This document shows, piece by piece, positions 43,529 to 52,341 of a stretch of DNA of 64,000 nucleotides. The first letter of the stretch is position 1; every line of letters starts with the position of its first letter. The DNA comes from DATFDN01 sp963756545 (lineage in GTDB: Bacteria; Pseudomonadota; Alphaproteobacteria; Acetobacterales; Acetobacteraceae): the NCBI GenBank assembly GCA_963756545.1, contig CAVWNY010000003.1:434001-498000 (forward strand), read 5' to 3'. A program made the translations under genes and the position numbers. Under the pieces are notes generated by a model. That model was not told the DNA's origin. It ran no database searches and was given only the letters and a program-made list of their open reading frames with translations.

Positions 43529-44811
43529 CCGCACGCTGCCTCCAGCAGCGGCAGCGGCAGCGGGCGGCTTTCCTGGATCTCGCTGAAGGCGTCGAACTGG
43601 CCGAGGTAATGCGCGTGCGCCCGCTCCCACGCAGCCTCGTCCGGCTCGCCCCACAGGCGCCGGTAATCGGGCGACGCCGGGTACGGAAACAGCGGCACGG
43701 GATCGTTCGCCCAAACGCCCTCGCGCTGCAACGACCGCCGCCAATCGGCGATCCGCCCCGCGTCGTCGCCCGTCGACTTGATGAGGTTCGCCTGGACGAA
43801 CGGCACCGTGCGACGCGCGCGCACCAGCAGCGTGGTCAGTTCGTGGGTTTCCAGCCGGCACTTCTTGTCGAGCGCCGCGCGGCCCTCAGGGGTGAGGCTC
43901 TCGACGCCCGCCTCGATCGAGACGCAGCCCGCCGCGCCCAGCAGGTCGAGCATCGCGGGTTTCCAGAGGTCGATGCGAGTCTGCACGCCGAAGCGAATCG
44001 GTCGCGCCTGAAGCGCCTCCAGCAACGGACGTTGCGGCAGGAAGATCTCGTCGATGAAGTAGATGTACGCGACTCCTTGCGCGATCAGCCCGTCGATCTC
44101 GGCGAGCAGCGCCGGCAGCGCGCGACGCCGATACGTGTCGCGGAAATCAAGCTTGGCGCAGAACGTGCAGGCATAGGGGCACCCGCGCGACGCCTCCACC
44201 TCGGCCCCCGGTCCCGCGGGCGCGGCGTCGAAGCGGTGGTGATGATGATGATGGTGCGCGATCCAGGCGTCGGGCCAGGTCAGCGCCGGAAGATCGACGA
44301 AGCGCGCCGTGCGCGGACCGCCGTTCGCGCGAGCGGTATCGCCCTCACGCCAAGCGGCGCCGGCGACGCGCGCGGGTATGCCGGCCGCGTCGGCGAGGTC
44401 GGCGACGGCCTCATCGCACTCCCCGCGCAAAACGACATCGACATCCAGCTTGCGCAGCGCCGCGCCCGGCGTGGTCGAGCCGTGTGGGCCGACGGCGACG
44501 GTGATCGCGCGGCCGCGCACCCGGTCGATCAGCGCGCGCGGCACGCTCAGCTCGGGCTGAGCGCAGCGCCAGAACAGATAGCTCGGCGCGGTCGTGACCA
44601 CGATCATGTCGGGGCCGAAGTCGAGTGCCTGCCGAGCCAGCGCATCCGCGTCCAGATCGAGCAGATGCCCGTCAAGCATCGTTGCCTGGTGGCCGCGCGC
44701 CTCCAGATGCGCCTTGGCGCAGGCTAGTTCCAAGGGCAAATGCGGCTCGCGACAGCCGAAATAGATGCTGTGCTCGAACCGCCATTGCGGGTTCAGCAGC
44801 GCGACCTTCAT
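43522..44811 (-). CDS. B12-binding radical SAM enzyme
   Basis: A 429-residue protein. Residues 1-150 resemble a cobalamin-binding domain (MKVALLNPQWRFEH..., HLEARGHQATMLDGHLLDL). Residues ~185-400 are a radical SAM core with the cluster motif RGCPYACTFCAK (CxxxCxxC, about 207) and FIDEIF, VQTRIDLW further on. Such enzymes methylate unreactive carbons or rearrange sugars. A run of seven histidines (IAHHHHHHHRF, about 184-190) precedes the core. Its ATG overlaps the epimerase stop (ATGA). Position among sugar-nucleotide and glycosyltransferase genes suggests it modifies a sugar or the growing glycan. Confidence 0.87.
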   Translation of the reverse strand: MKVALLNPQWRFEHSIYFGCREPHLPLELACAKAHLEARGHQATMLDGHLLDLDADALARQALDFGPDMIVVTTAPSYLFWRCAQPELSVPRALIDRVRGRAITVAVGPHGSTTPGAALRKLDVDVVLRGECDEAVADLADAAGIPARVAGAAWREGDTARANGGPRTARFVDLPALTWPDAWIAHHHHHHHRFDAAPAGPGAEVEASRGCPYACTFCAKLDFRDTYRRRALPALLAEIDGLIAQGVAYIYFIDEIFLPQRPLLEALQARPIRFGVQTRIDLWKPAMLDLLGAAGCVSIEAGVESLTPEGRAALDKKCRLETHELTTLLVRARRTVPFVQANLIKSTGDDAGRIADWRRSLQREGVWANDPVPLFPYPASPDYRRLWGEPDEAAWERAHAHYLGQFDAFSEIQESRPLPLPLLEAACGC

Positions 44812-45836
44812 GCCGGCACCGCCTGCCGTCGTTCGGCGAGACCGCGCACCAGCCGCGCCACGCCCTCGCGCCAGTCGAGCGGCGCGGCGAGGCCGAGGGC
44901 GGCACGGGCGCGGCGCGCGTCGGCGACGAACCAGCGTTGGTCGTTCGGACGCCACGGGGCGAAGCGGCGCGCCACGGGCCGGCCCAGCTCCGCCTCGATC
45001 TGGCGCAGCAGGCTCAGCAGACTGACCGCGTTGCCCGGCCCGCCGCCCAGATTGAATGCCTGGCCGGACACCTGGCCGATCCGCCGCCACGCGCCGATGT
45101 AGGCCGATACCGCATCGTCGATGAACAGGATGTCGCGCACCTGCCGCCCGTCGCCGTAGATCGTCAGGGTCTCGCCGGAAACGGCTTGCCGCGCGAAATG
45201 CGCGACCCAGCCCTGGTCCTCGGTGCCAAGCTGGCGCGGGCCGTAGATGCAGCTCATGCGAAGGACGGCGGTGGGCAGGCCGAAACTCTCCGCATAGTCC
45301 AGCACGTACTGATCGGCCGCGCCCTTCGAGCAGCCGTACGGCGTGCAGAAACGCAGCTTCCGGCTCTCATCCAACCCGTACCGGGCGAGCCGCTGGTCCG
45401 CGGGCGTGTAGGCGTCCGTGCCGCGAATCAGCCCGACGTCGTGCAGCCCGCCATAGACCTTGTTGGTGCTGGCAAAGACCAGCGGGCGCGGATTCCGGCG
45501 CAGCGCCTCCAATACCGCGATGGTGCCGAGCAGGTTCACCTGCAAATCGGCGATCGGGTCCGCCAGGCTGGTCGTGACGGCGACCTGCGCCGCCATGTGG
45601 AACACCGCGCACGCCTCCCGCACGGCGTCGGTCACCGCCTCGGCGTCGCGCACGTCCGCGATCACGGTGGCGACGCGGGCGGGGTGGCGCGCGCGCAGCC
45701 ACGCCAGATTGGCCTCGGTTCCGGGACGAGCAAGCGAATCGAGCACCACCACATGCTCGCCCTCGCGGGCCAGCCGATCGGCGAGCGCGCTGCCGATGAA
45801 GCCGGCGCCGCCGGTGATGAGGACGGGCGCGGTCAT
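44808..45836 (-). CDS. CDP-paratose 2-epimerase-like SDR
   Basis: A 342-residue extended SDR with ITGGAGFIGSALADRLAREG (about 6), ASTNKVYGG (about 121), catalytic Tyr-Lys in PYGCSKGAADQYVLDYAESFGLP (about 167) and MSCIYGPRQLGTEDQGWVAHF. The latter two strongly resemble CDP-paratose/tyvelose epimerases. The substrate here may be another CDP- or GDP-sugar. It overlaps both neighbours by ATGA. Confidence 0.82.
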   Translation of the reverse strand: MTAPVLITGGAGFIGSALADRLAREGEHVVVLDSLARPGTEANLAWLRARHPARVATVIADVRDAEAVTDAVREACAVFHMAAQVAVTTSLADPIADLQVNLLGTIAVLEALRRNPRPLVFASTNKVYGGLHDVGLIRGTDAYTPADQRLARYGLDESRKLRFCTPYGCSKGAADQYVLDYAESFGLPTAVLRMSCIYGPRQLGTEDQGWVAHFARQAVSGETLTIYGDGRQVRDILFIDDAVSAYIGAWRRIGQVSGQAFNLGGGPGNAVSLLSLLRQIEAELGRPVARRFAPWRPNDQRWFVADARRARAALGLAAPLDWREGVARLVRGLAERRQAVPA

Positions 45837-46933
45837 GCCACCAGCCCCCGCCGCTCCAGCTCCCGTCGCGCCTCCGCGACGCGATCGACCGCCTGCTGGC
45901 GCCCGACCCACTCGGCGAGTTCCGGCAAGGTCTCCCGCATCGTTCGGCACGGCGCGAAGCCGAGGCGGGCGCGCGCCAGCCCGATATCGGCGAAGCAGTG
46001 GCGGATGTCGCCCGTGCGCGCCTTGCCCAGCACTTGGGGCGCGAGATGCGTGCGCCCCATCGCTCGCGCGATCTGCTCGCCCACCTCGGTGATGCTGACC
46101 GGCTGGCCGCTGGCGATATTGAACACGCCCCCCGCCGCCTCCGGCCGGTCCAGCGCGAGCACGAAGGCGTCGGCGACATCCTTTACATGCACGAAATCCC
46201 GCCGCTGCGCGCCGTCCTCGAAGACCTGCGGTGCGCGCTCGTTCAGCAGCCGCGCGGCGAAGATGGCGAGCACGCCGGTGTAAGGATTGGACAGCGCCTG
46301 CCCCGGCCCGTACACGTTGAAGAGGCGCAAGCCCACGGCCTCCATGCCGTAGGCGGGTGCGACGGTCAGCACCAGCCGCTCCTGTACATACTTCGTGATT
46401 GCATAGACCGACGCCAGCGAGGGCCGTTTCCACTCCGGTGTCGGCAGCGGCACGAGAGGACGCCCCGAGGCGTCGGCCGGGTCCCAGCCCGCGCCGGTGC
46501 CGCGCGCCGCGTCCTCGACCAGCGTCCCGTCGGCGTCGCGATAGAGGCCCTCGCCGTAGATGCTCATGGATGAAGCGACCACGATCCGGCGGACCGGCTG
46601 CTGGATAAGCGCCTGCAACAGGACGGCCGTTCCCAGGTCGTTGGCGCCGACATAGCGGTCGATCTCGTACATGCTCTGGCCGACGCCGACCTCGGCGGCA
46701 AGGTGGACGACCGCATCGACCCCGCGCAGCGCACGCGCAACCGCCTCGGGGTTGCCGACGTTCGCCGCCGCCAGTTCCACGTGGCGCAGCACGGGATTGG
46801 GCGGCTGGCCGGCGTGGACCTGCTCGATCATGTCGTCCAGCACGCGCAGCTCGGCGCCGCGTGCGAGCAGGGTCTCACAGAGATGGCAGCCGATGAAGCC
46901 GGCACCACCGGTGATCAGGATGCGTTCGGGCAC
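45833..46933 (-). CDS. NAD-dependent sugar epimerase (dTDP-rhamnose 4-epimerase-like)
   Basis: A 366-residue extended SDR and first gene of the glycan operon. It shows LITGGAGFIGCHLCETLLARG, HLAAEVGVGQSMYEIDRYVGAND, ASSMSIYGEG with catalytic YAITKYVQERLVL (about 176), and RLFNVYGPGQALSNPYTGVLAIFAARLL. The pattern is that of WbiB-like dTDP-rhamnose 4-epimerases; a long insert (about 130-165) is usual for that group. The operon promoter must lie in the 180 bp shared with the divergent ligD unit. Confidence 0.82.
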   Translation of the reverse strand: MPERILITGGAGFIGCHLCETLLARGAELRVLDDMIEQVHAGQPPNPVLRHVELAAANVGNPEAVARALRGVDAVVHLAAEVGVGQSMYEIDRYVGANDLGTAVLLQALIQQPVRRIVVASSMSIYGEGLYRDADGTLVEDAARGTGAGWDPADASGRPLVPLPTPEWKRPSLASVYAITKYVQERLVLTVAPAYGMEAVGLRLFNVYGPGQALSNPYTGVLAIFAARLLNERAPQVFEDGAQRRDFVHVKDVADAFVLALDRPEAAGGVFNIASGQPVSITEVGEQIARAMGRTHLAPQVLGKARTGDIRHCFADIGLARARLGFAPCRTMRETLPELAEWVGRQQAVDRVAEARRELERRGLVA

Positions 46934-47057
46934 GGGACAGTTCCTTTCCCGGCGGCGGTAATCCGTTCTGCGGTGCCAACACGCGATCGGGAAGAATGTT
47001 CCTTCTCATGCGGCACGCGAGGGTAACAACCCGGTTAGCGGCGGAACGAAGCGCGCC

Positions 47058-47083
47058 GGAACCCGCCCCAAGCCGCCGCCGTT
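47058..47083 (+). promoter_or_regulatory. EcfG-type general stress promoter
   Basis: GGAAC (47058-47062), 17 bp, CGTT (47080-47083). This matches the GGAAC-N16/17-CGTT consensus of the alphaproteobacterial EcfG/RpoE2 sigma factor and lies 33 bp before the small gene that precedes ligD. A second GGAAC (47043-47047) is not at productive spacing. Confidence 0.6.
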
Positions 47084-47115
47084 AGCCTCATGGTTCAACC
47101 ACGCAGGAGACGCCG

Positions 47116-47295
47116 ATGGCCGCCCATCCCCCGCCCGTCCCGCCCGATCAGCGCAGCGACCGGGGACCCGACCGCGGGAGCGCCGCCAAGACCAAGGGCG
47201 AAACAGCCGGCAAGAAGCCGCTCGACGAGAAAACCGGGCAGAGCGGCGCGATCAAGCAGAACACGACCAACACGGGATATCAGCAGGACCGATGA
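47116..47295 (+). CDS. Small hydrophilic protein upstream of ligD
   Basis: A 59-residue charged protein, rich in Pro at the start and Lys/Asp/Gln later, ending QNTTNTGYQQDR. AGGAG stands 7 nt before the ATG, and the stop overlaps the ligD start (ATGA), so it is certainly translated if ligD is. Small proteins with the same NTTNxGYQQDR ending occur in other alphaproteobacteria without known function. Its predicted stress promoter and disordered composition suggest a stress-protective role, which is inference. Confidence 0.8.
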   Translation: MAAHPPPVPPDQRSDRGPDRGSAAKTKGETAGKKPLDEKTGQSGAIKQNTTNTGYQQDR

Positions 47296-49922
47296 GCGGA
47301 CCTGACGCCCGCGACACCTCGATCCGAAAATACCGCGCCCGGCGCGACTTCACCGCCACCGCCGAGCCGGCGCCCGCCGAGGGCGTCGCGGCGGCGGCCG
47401 AGCGCGCGCCGATCTTCGTGGTGCAGAAGCACGCCGCCCACCGCGCCGGGCTGCATTGGGATTTCCGCCTCGAGCATGGCGGCGTGCTGTGGAGTTGGGC
47501 GGTGCGGAAAGGTCCCTCACTCGACCCCGCTCAGAAGCGTGTGGCCGCGCATGTCGAAGACCATCCGCTGGATTACGCCAACTTCCAGGGCACGATCCCC
47601 GACGGGCAGTATGGCGCGGGCACGGTGGAGACCTGGGATCGCGGCACCTGGGAGCCGTTGGCCGACCCCGAGGCGGGCATGCGGAAGGGCGAGATCACCT
47701 TTGTCCTGCATGGCGCGCGCCTGTCCGGTCGGTTCCACCTGGTCCGGATGAAGCCCAAACCGGGCTCACGGTCGCGTCAGGATGCCTGGTTGCTGTTCAA
47801 GGGGCATGACGAGTTCGAGCGTGCCGACGCCGATGCCCTCGCAATCGAGGCGGCGACCCCGGCACCCAAGCCCGTGGCCGTCCCGCGAGCCGACGAGCCG
47901 CCCGCGCCCGGCGCGAAGCGCGGCCGTTTACCGCGCACCCAGGAGCCCCAGCTCGCCGCCGTCGCCGAGGAGCCGCCCGAGGGCGCCGAGTGGGTCAGCG
48001 AGATAAAGTTCGACGGCTACCGGCTGCTGGTGTTCGTAGAGGATGGCAAGGCCCGCGTCCTGACCCGCAACGGCCACGACTGGACCGACCGGCTGCCCGC
48101 CGTGGCGCGCGCCGCCGCTGCCCTGCGGGTCACGTCGGCGCTGTTGGACGGCGAGTTGGTCGCGCTGCGCCCCGACGGCCTTTCCAGCTTTCCCGATCTT
48201 CAGGCGGCGCTCTCGGCCGGGCGCGACGAGCGGCTGCATTTTTATGTGTTCGACCTGTTGCACCTTGACGGCTGGGACCTGCGCGGCTGCCGCCTCCTCG
48301 ATCGCAAGCAGGTCCTGGCGGGTCTGGATGGGTGGGAGGGCATGCTGCGCTATAGCGATCATCACGCGGGCGACGCCGGCCCGATGCGGCGCGAGGCGTG
48401 CCGTATCGGGCTCGAGGGCATCATCTGCAAGCGCGCCGATGCGCCATACCGGGCGGGGCGAGGGCACGGATGGCTGAAGGTGAAGTGCCAGGACCGGGAG
48501 GAATTCGTGGTCTTGGGCTGGACCCCGCCGCGCGGCAGCCGGACGGGGTTGGGCGCGCTGCACCTCGGCTACTACGACCCGAGCGGCGGGTTGCACTACG
48601 CGGGCGGCGTCGGGACGGGCTTCTCCGACGACGAACTGGAGCGGCTGCGCGCCAAGTTGGACGCGCGCCCCGCTGCCCCGCCGACGGATTTGCTGGTCGC
48701 GGGCGACCCGATCGAACGAAGCATAAGCTGGGTCCGCCCCGATCTCGTCGCCGAGGTGCAGTTCATTTCCTGGTCCGGTGCCGGACGGGTGCGCCACGCC
48801 GTCTATCTGGGACTACGCGAGGACAAGGAGGCGCGCGAGGTGGTCCGTGATCCGCCCGACCCGGAGGCCGAACGCAAGGCGCGCACGCCCTCACCCGGCG
48901 CGCCAAGGCCGCGCGAGAGCGCGGCCGCTGAGGGCGCACGGATCGTGACCGCGCGCAAGCCGAAGTCCGGAACCGAAACCGTGGGCGCCGTCACCCTGAC
49001 CCATCCGGATCGCGAGTTGTGGCCCGGCATCACCAAGCGCGACCTCGCGGAGTACTGGCGTGCCGTGTCCGATCACGCCCTGCCGGGTCTCGCCCATCGG
49101 CCGCTTGCGATCGTGCGCTGCCCGGAGGGGATCGCGGGCGAGCACTTCTTCCAGAAGCGCGGACATGGGCACATGCCAGCGCAGATCAGGGCAGCAGAGG
49201 CGGCGAAATCACCCTATCTCGCGATCGACGACTTGGACGGGCTCTATGCCCTCACCCAGATGGCGGCGATCGAGTTGCATGCCTGGGGAGCGGCCGAAGC
49301 CGATCCGCTGCGCCCCGATCAGATCGTCATGGACCTCGATCCCGGCGATGGCGTGACCTTCGAGGCGGTGACGCACGCCGCGCTTGATATGCGCAAACGC
49401 CTGGAGGGTCTGGGCCTGGCGAGCTTTTGCCGCACCACGGGCGGCAAGGGCCTGCACGTCATCGCCCCGCTCGCCCCCCGCGCCGACTGGGACGAGGTGA
49501 AAGCGTTCTGCCACGCGCTCGCCGAAACGATGAGCCATGATCAGCCGGACCGCTTCTTGCCGACGCTCAAGAAAGTCGACCGGCGCGGGCGCATCCTGAT
49601 CGACTGGCTGCGCAACGGCCTGGGCGCGACCGCGGTGGCCTCGTTCTGTCCACGCGCGCGGCCGGGCGGGACTGTTGCGACGCCGCTCGCCTGGACCGAG
49701 GTGACGCCAAAGCTCGACCCGGCCGGGTTCACGCTGCGAACGCTGCCGCAACGGCTCGCGCGGCTGCGCAGGGACCCGTGGGCGGGCTTCGAGGCGGCGC
49801 GGCGGGAGCTTCCCGATGTTGCACGCCAGAAACTGCCCGCGCCGCGGTCCGCGCCCGACAACCCGAACCCATCCCGCCGGCCGGTGGTGGTGTTTGCTCC
49901 GAAAGCGAAGCGGCGCGGCTAG
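47292..49922 (+). CDS. ligD: DNA ligase D (end-joining ligase/polymerase/phosphoesterase)
   Basis: An 876-residue three-domain LigD. The 3'-phosphoesterase is at ~35-160 (FVVQKHAAHRAGLHWDFRLEHGG, GTIPDGQYGAGTVETWD). The ATP ligase is at ~215-520, with nucleotidylated Lys in SEIKFDGYRLLVF (about 239) and ICKRADAPYRAGRG. The primase-polymerase is at ~565-850 (THPDRELWPGITKRDLAEYW, VMDLDPGD with catalytic Asp pair, TTGGKGLHVIAPL). It performs non-homologous end joining together with Ku. No ku gene is in the window. The start overlaps the small gene upstream, behind a stress-type promoter. Confidence 0.95.
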   Translation: MSGPDARDTSIRKYRARRDFTATAEPAPAEGVAAAAERAPIFVVQKHAAHRAGLHWDFRLEHGGVLWSWAVRKGPSLDPAQKRVAAHVEDHPLDYANFQGTIPDGQYGAGTVETWDRGTWEPLADPEAGMRKGEITFVLHGARLSGRFHLVRMKPKPGSRSRQDAWLLFKGHDEFERADADALAIEAATPAPKPVAVPRADEPPAPGAKRGRLPRTQEPQLAAVAEEPPEGAEWVSEIKFDGYRLLVFVEDGKARVLTRNGHDWTDRLPAVARAAAALRVTSALLDGELVALRPDGLSSFPDLQAALSAGRDERLHFYVFDLLHLDGWDLRGCRLLDRKQVLAGLDGWEGMLRYSDHHAGDAGPMRREACRIGLEGIICKRADAPYRAGRGHGWLKVKCQDREEFVVLGWTPPRGSRTGLGALHLGYYDPSGGLHYAGGVGTGFSDDELERLRAKLDARPAAPPTDLLVAGDPIERSISWVRPDLVAEVQFISWSGAGRVRHAVYLGLREDKEAREVVRDPPDPEAERKARTPSPGAPRPRESAAAEGARIVTARKPKSGTETVGAVTLTHPDRELWPGITKRDLAEYWRAVSDHALPGLAHRPLAIVRCPEGIAGEHFFQKRGHGHMPAQIRAAEAAKSPYLAIDDLDGLYALTQMAAIELHAWGAAEADPLRPDQIVMDLDPGDGVTFEAVTHAALDMRKRLEGLGLASFCRTTGGKGLHVIAPLAPRADWDEVKAFCHALAETMSHDQPDRFLPTLKKVDRRGRILIDWLRNGLGATAVASFCPRARPGGTVATPLAWTEVTPKLDPAGFTLRTLPQRLARLRRDPWAGFEAARRELPDVARQKLPAPRSAPDNPNPSRRPVVVFAPKAKRRG

Positions 49923-49923
49923 C

Positions 49924-50766
49924 TCACTGCTCGGCCGCCTCATGCAGTTCCTGCGCGAGCGGCGCGTGATTGAGCAGCGCGACCAGCGACACGCCGCCGA
50001 TCGTGTTGCCCACCAGGGTCGGGATCAGGAAATGCACCACGTAGTCGTAGGGCGTGGCCTGTCCGGTGAACACCGCGAAGATCGCGTCGGTCGATCCCGC
50101 GATGATGTGCGAGAACTGCCCCATGCCGACGACGTAGGTGAGCAGGATGATCACCCACAGCCGGGCCGCCTGGGCGTTCGGCAGCAGCCAGACCATCAAT
50201 GCGATCAGCCATCCCGCGAAGACGGCTTTCAGCAACTTCGGCCCGAAGGCGCCGCTGACGGACTCCCGTGCCACGTCCAGCAGCGCCAGGCGCACCTCAT
50301 GGGGGAACACGCTCTCCGGCGTGATCAGCGCGGCGAAGATGAAGGTGCCGAGCAGGTTCGTCCCGAGCACGATGCCCCACAGCCGCAAGGTCGAGAGCGC
50401 CGACCGCAAGGTGCGGCTGGTGAGCACCGGCAGAACGGCGGTCAGCGTGCTTTCTGTAAAAAGCTGCTGACGCCCCAGGATCACGATGACGAAGCCGAGG
50501 CTGTAGCCAAAGCTGTCGACCAGCCGCCGCCACGGCGCCACCGGCAAACCCGCCCGCAGCAGCGACAACGCCAGGAAGGAGAACCCCATGGAAAGGCCGG
50601 CCGCGAGACCGGACCATGCGAGCGCGACGGCCGCGCGACGCAGTTCCACCTCGCCTTCCTCGCGCACGACCTCGTGGATGACCTGCGGGCGCAGCGGCGC
50701 GGCGTCGTCGGCCTGCCGCTGCTCGAACTCGCCGAGTACCTGCGGCACCCGATCGTCCTCCGCCAT
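49924..50766 (-). CDS. Formate/nitrite transporter family protein
   Basis: A 280-residue FNT-family channel with a ~50-residue hydrophilic, acidic N-terminus, then six membrane helices. Typical elements are GLAAGLSMGFSFLALSLL (helix 1), FVIVILGRQQLFTESTLTAVLP (helix 2 loop), GTNLLGTFIFAAL and HIIAGSTDAIFAVF, and LIPTLVGNTIGGV. The last and the NLLGT segment are the two half-helix motifs. The long N-terminus and LGRQQLFTEST resemble the YfdC subgroup rather than FocA. It moves small monovalent anions. It converges with ligD. Confidence 0.85.
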   Translation of the reverse strand: MAEDDRVPQVLGEFEQRQADDAAPLRPQVIHEVVREEGEVELRRAAVALAWSGLAAGLSMGFSFLALSLLRAGLPVAPWRRLVDSFGYSLGFVIVILGRQQLFTESTLTAVLPVLTSRTLRSALSTLRLWGIVLGTNLLGTFIFAALITPESVFPHEVRLALLDVARESVSGAFGPKLLKAVFAGWLIALMVWLLPNAQAARLWVIILLTYVVGMGQFSHIIAGSTDAIFAVFTGQATPYDYVVHFLIPTLVGNTIGGVSLVALLNHAPLAQELHEAAEQ

Positions 50767-51082
50767 CTCGCGCCTCCGCCGTGCAAGCTGGGTTCAACGC
50801 ATCGGTTAGGCGGCCGGGTTCGAGCGGAACCGTTCGGGAAGCCATTTATTTGCTCACTCTGGCGAGACAAGGCCGACTGCGTGCTCCCCGGCTCCTGCGC
50901 GACGGCCGCGAATTAGCCGGCCTCGCTCACGCGCGCGAAGGTGCCGAGGGCGAGCAGCATGTCCAGTAGTTGCCGACCTCACTTCTCCTCTGCGTGGATC
51001 GCGCCCTCATGGGCGCGGTTGACGATGCCGGCAAACGCGGGCAAGGCCAGGCGATGCGCCGCCGCGACCCGCAGTCCTCGAT
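50767..51082. other. Intergenic region with gene relic
   Basis: A gap of 316 bp between the FNT gene and hpnE. Its main content is the LysR-type relic at 50850-50960 on the minus strand. The remaining sequence has no recognised gene. A 37-codon frame ending in TGA at 51084-51086 overlaps the hpnE GTG, but starts only with TTG and matches nothing. Confidence 0.5.
50850..50960 (-). pseudogene. Relic of a LysR-type regulator N-terminus
   Basis: On the minus strand from the ATG at 50960, the translation MLLALGTFARVSEAG-stop-FAAVAQEPGSTQSALSRQ fits the start of LysR helix-turn-helix domains (FxRVxExGSFxAAAxxLxxSQSAxSRQ). There is a TAA where Ser is expected, and the fragment ends after about 37 codons. 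It is the decayed remnant of a regulator lost between the FNT gene and hpnE. Confidence 0.65.
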
Positions 51083-52330
51083 GTGACCTCCCGCGTTCAC
51101 GTGATCGGGGCGGGGTTGGCCGGACTTGCCGCCGCCCTGAGCCTCGCCGAAGCCGGCCGAGCGGTCACGGTCTATGAGGCGGGACCGGCTGCGGGCGGGC
51201 GTTGCCGGTCCTATTTCGACCGCGAGCTTGGGCTGACGATCGACAACGGCAACCACCTGCTGCTGAGCGGCAACCGCGACGCCTTCACTTACATTGCAGC
51301 GATCGGCGGGGCGGGCGCATTGGGCGGCCCGGCGGAACCGATGTTCCCATTCCTCGATGTCGCCACCGGTGCGCGCTGGGTGGTGCGGCCCAACCAGGGT
51401 CGGCTGCCCTGGTGGGTGTTGTCGCGTGGCCGGCGCGTGCCCGGCACCCGAGCCGCGGAGTACCTGCGCCTGCTCGACCTCCGCGCCGTCGCCGACGATC
51501 GGAGCGTGGCCGAGGCGGTACCGCGCGGGATCTTGTACGACCGCCTCATCGTGCCGCTCGCGGTGGCGGTGCTCAACACGCCCCCCGGGATGGGGCTTGC
51601 ACGCCTGCTGGGCGCGGTCTTGCGCGAGACGCTGGGGCAGGGCGGTGCGGCATGTCTGCCGCGCTTTCCGAGCGCGGGCCTGTCTGCCGCGCTGATCGGT
51701 CCGGCGCTGACCCGGCTCGGTAGGCTCGGAGCGGCGGTGCGCCTCGGGCGGCGCGTCGCCGCGCTTGCGATTACCGGCGGCCGGGTTGCCGTGCTGCACC
51801 TGCCGGAGGAGGACGTGACGCTCGACGCGGGCGAGGCGGTGGTGCTGGCGGTGCCCCCGTGGGTGGCCGCCGATCTCCTGCCCGGCTTGTCCGTGCCCGA
51901 CGCGTTCGAGGCCATCCTGAACGTGCATTTCCGCCTCTCCGCCGAGCCGGGCCCGGCCGGCTTCGTGGGTCTGGTCGGCGGGTTTGCGGAATGGGTGTTC
52001 GTCAAGGAGGGCCACGTCTCGGTGACCATCAGCGCCGCGAACCGAATGGTGGATCGGTCTGCCGAGGACCTCAGCGCCGCCGTCTGGCCGGATGTGCGCG
52101 CCGCCCTGGCGCTTCCGGCGGCACAGGCCGCGCCGCCCTGGCGCGTGGTGAAGGAGAAGCGGGCGACCTTCGCCGCCACCGCCGCCCAAGAGCGGCGGAG
52201 GCCGGGACCGCGCGTCGGGATCACCAATCTCGCGCTCGCGGGGGACTGGACCGCCACCGGGTTGCCGGCAACGATCGAAGGTGCCATCAGGTCCGGCCGC
52301 CGCGCTGCACAAATCCTTCTCTCCCCCTGA
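51083..52330 (+). CDS. hpnE: Hydroxysqualene dehydroxylase HpnE
   Basis: A 415-residue flavoprotein of the amine-oxidase/phytoene-desaturase fold. It has the FAD dinucleotide motif VIGAGLAGLAAALSLAEAGRAVTVYEAGPAAGGR (about 8-40) and a C-terminal NLALAGDWTATGLPATIEGAIRSG, typical of HpnE. It reduces hydroxysqualene to squalene for hopanoid synthesis. Start is GTG 51083. The shc gene follows after 11 bp. The usual partners hpnC and hpnD are not directly upstream; the gap before it holds only a relic and unassigned sequence. Confidence 0.88.
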   Translation: MTSRVHVIGAGLAGLAAALSLAEAGRAVTVYEAGPAAGGRCRSYFDRELGLTIDNGNHLLLSGNRDAFTYIAAIGGAGALGGPAEPMFPFLDVATGARWVVRPNQGRLPWWVLSRGRRVPGTRAAEYLRLLDLRAVADDRSVAEAVPRGILYDRLIVPLAVAVLNTPPGMGLARLLGAVLRETLGQGGAACLPRFPSAGLSAALIGPALTRLGRLGAAVRLGRRVAALAITGGRVAVLHLPEEDVTLDAGEAVVLAVPPWVAADLLPGLSVPDAFEAILNVHFRLSAEPGPAGFVGLVGGFAEWVFVKEGHVSVTISAANRMVDRSAEDLSAAVWPDVRAALALPAAQAAPPWRVVKEKRATFAATAAQERRRPGPRVGITNLALAGDWTATGLPATIEGAIRSGRRAAQILLSP

Positions 52331-52341
52331 CCCAGCCCGTG

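Noticed and set aside
44235..44265. Histidine run as a cloning tag or vector contamination
   Set aside because: It is internal, uses mixed codons and is embedded in a normal radical SAM gene within a long operon.
50941..51177. 78-codon plus-strand frame overlapping hpnE start
   Set aside because: It overlaps the well-conserved HpnE N-terminus and matches nothing.
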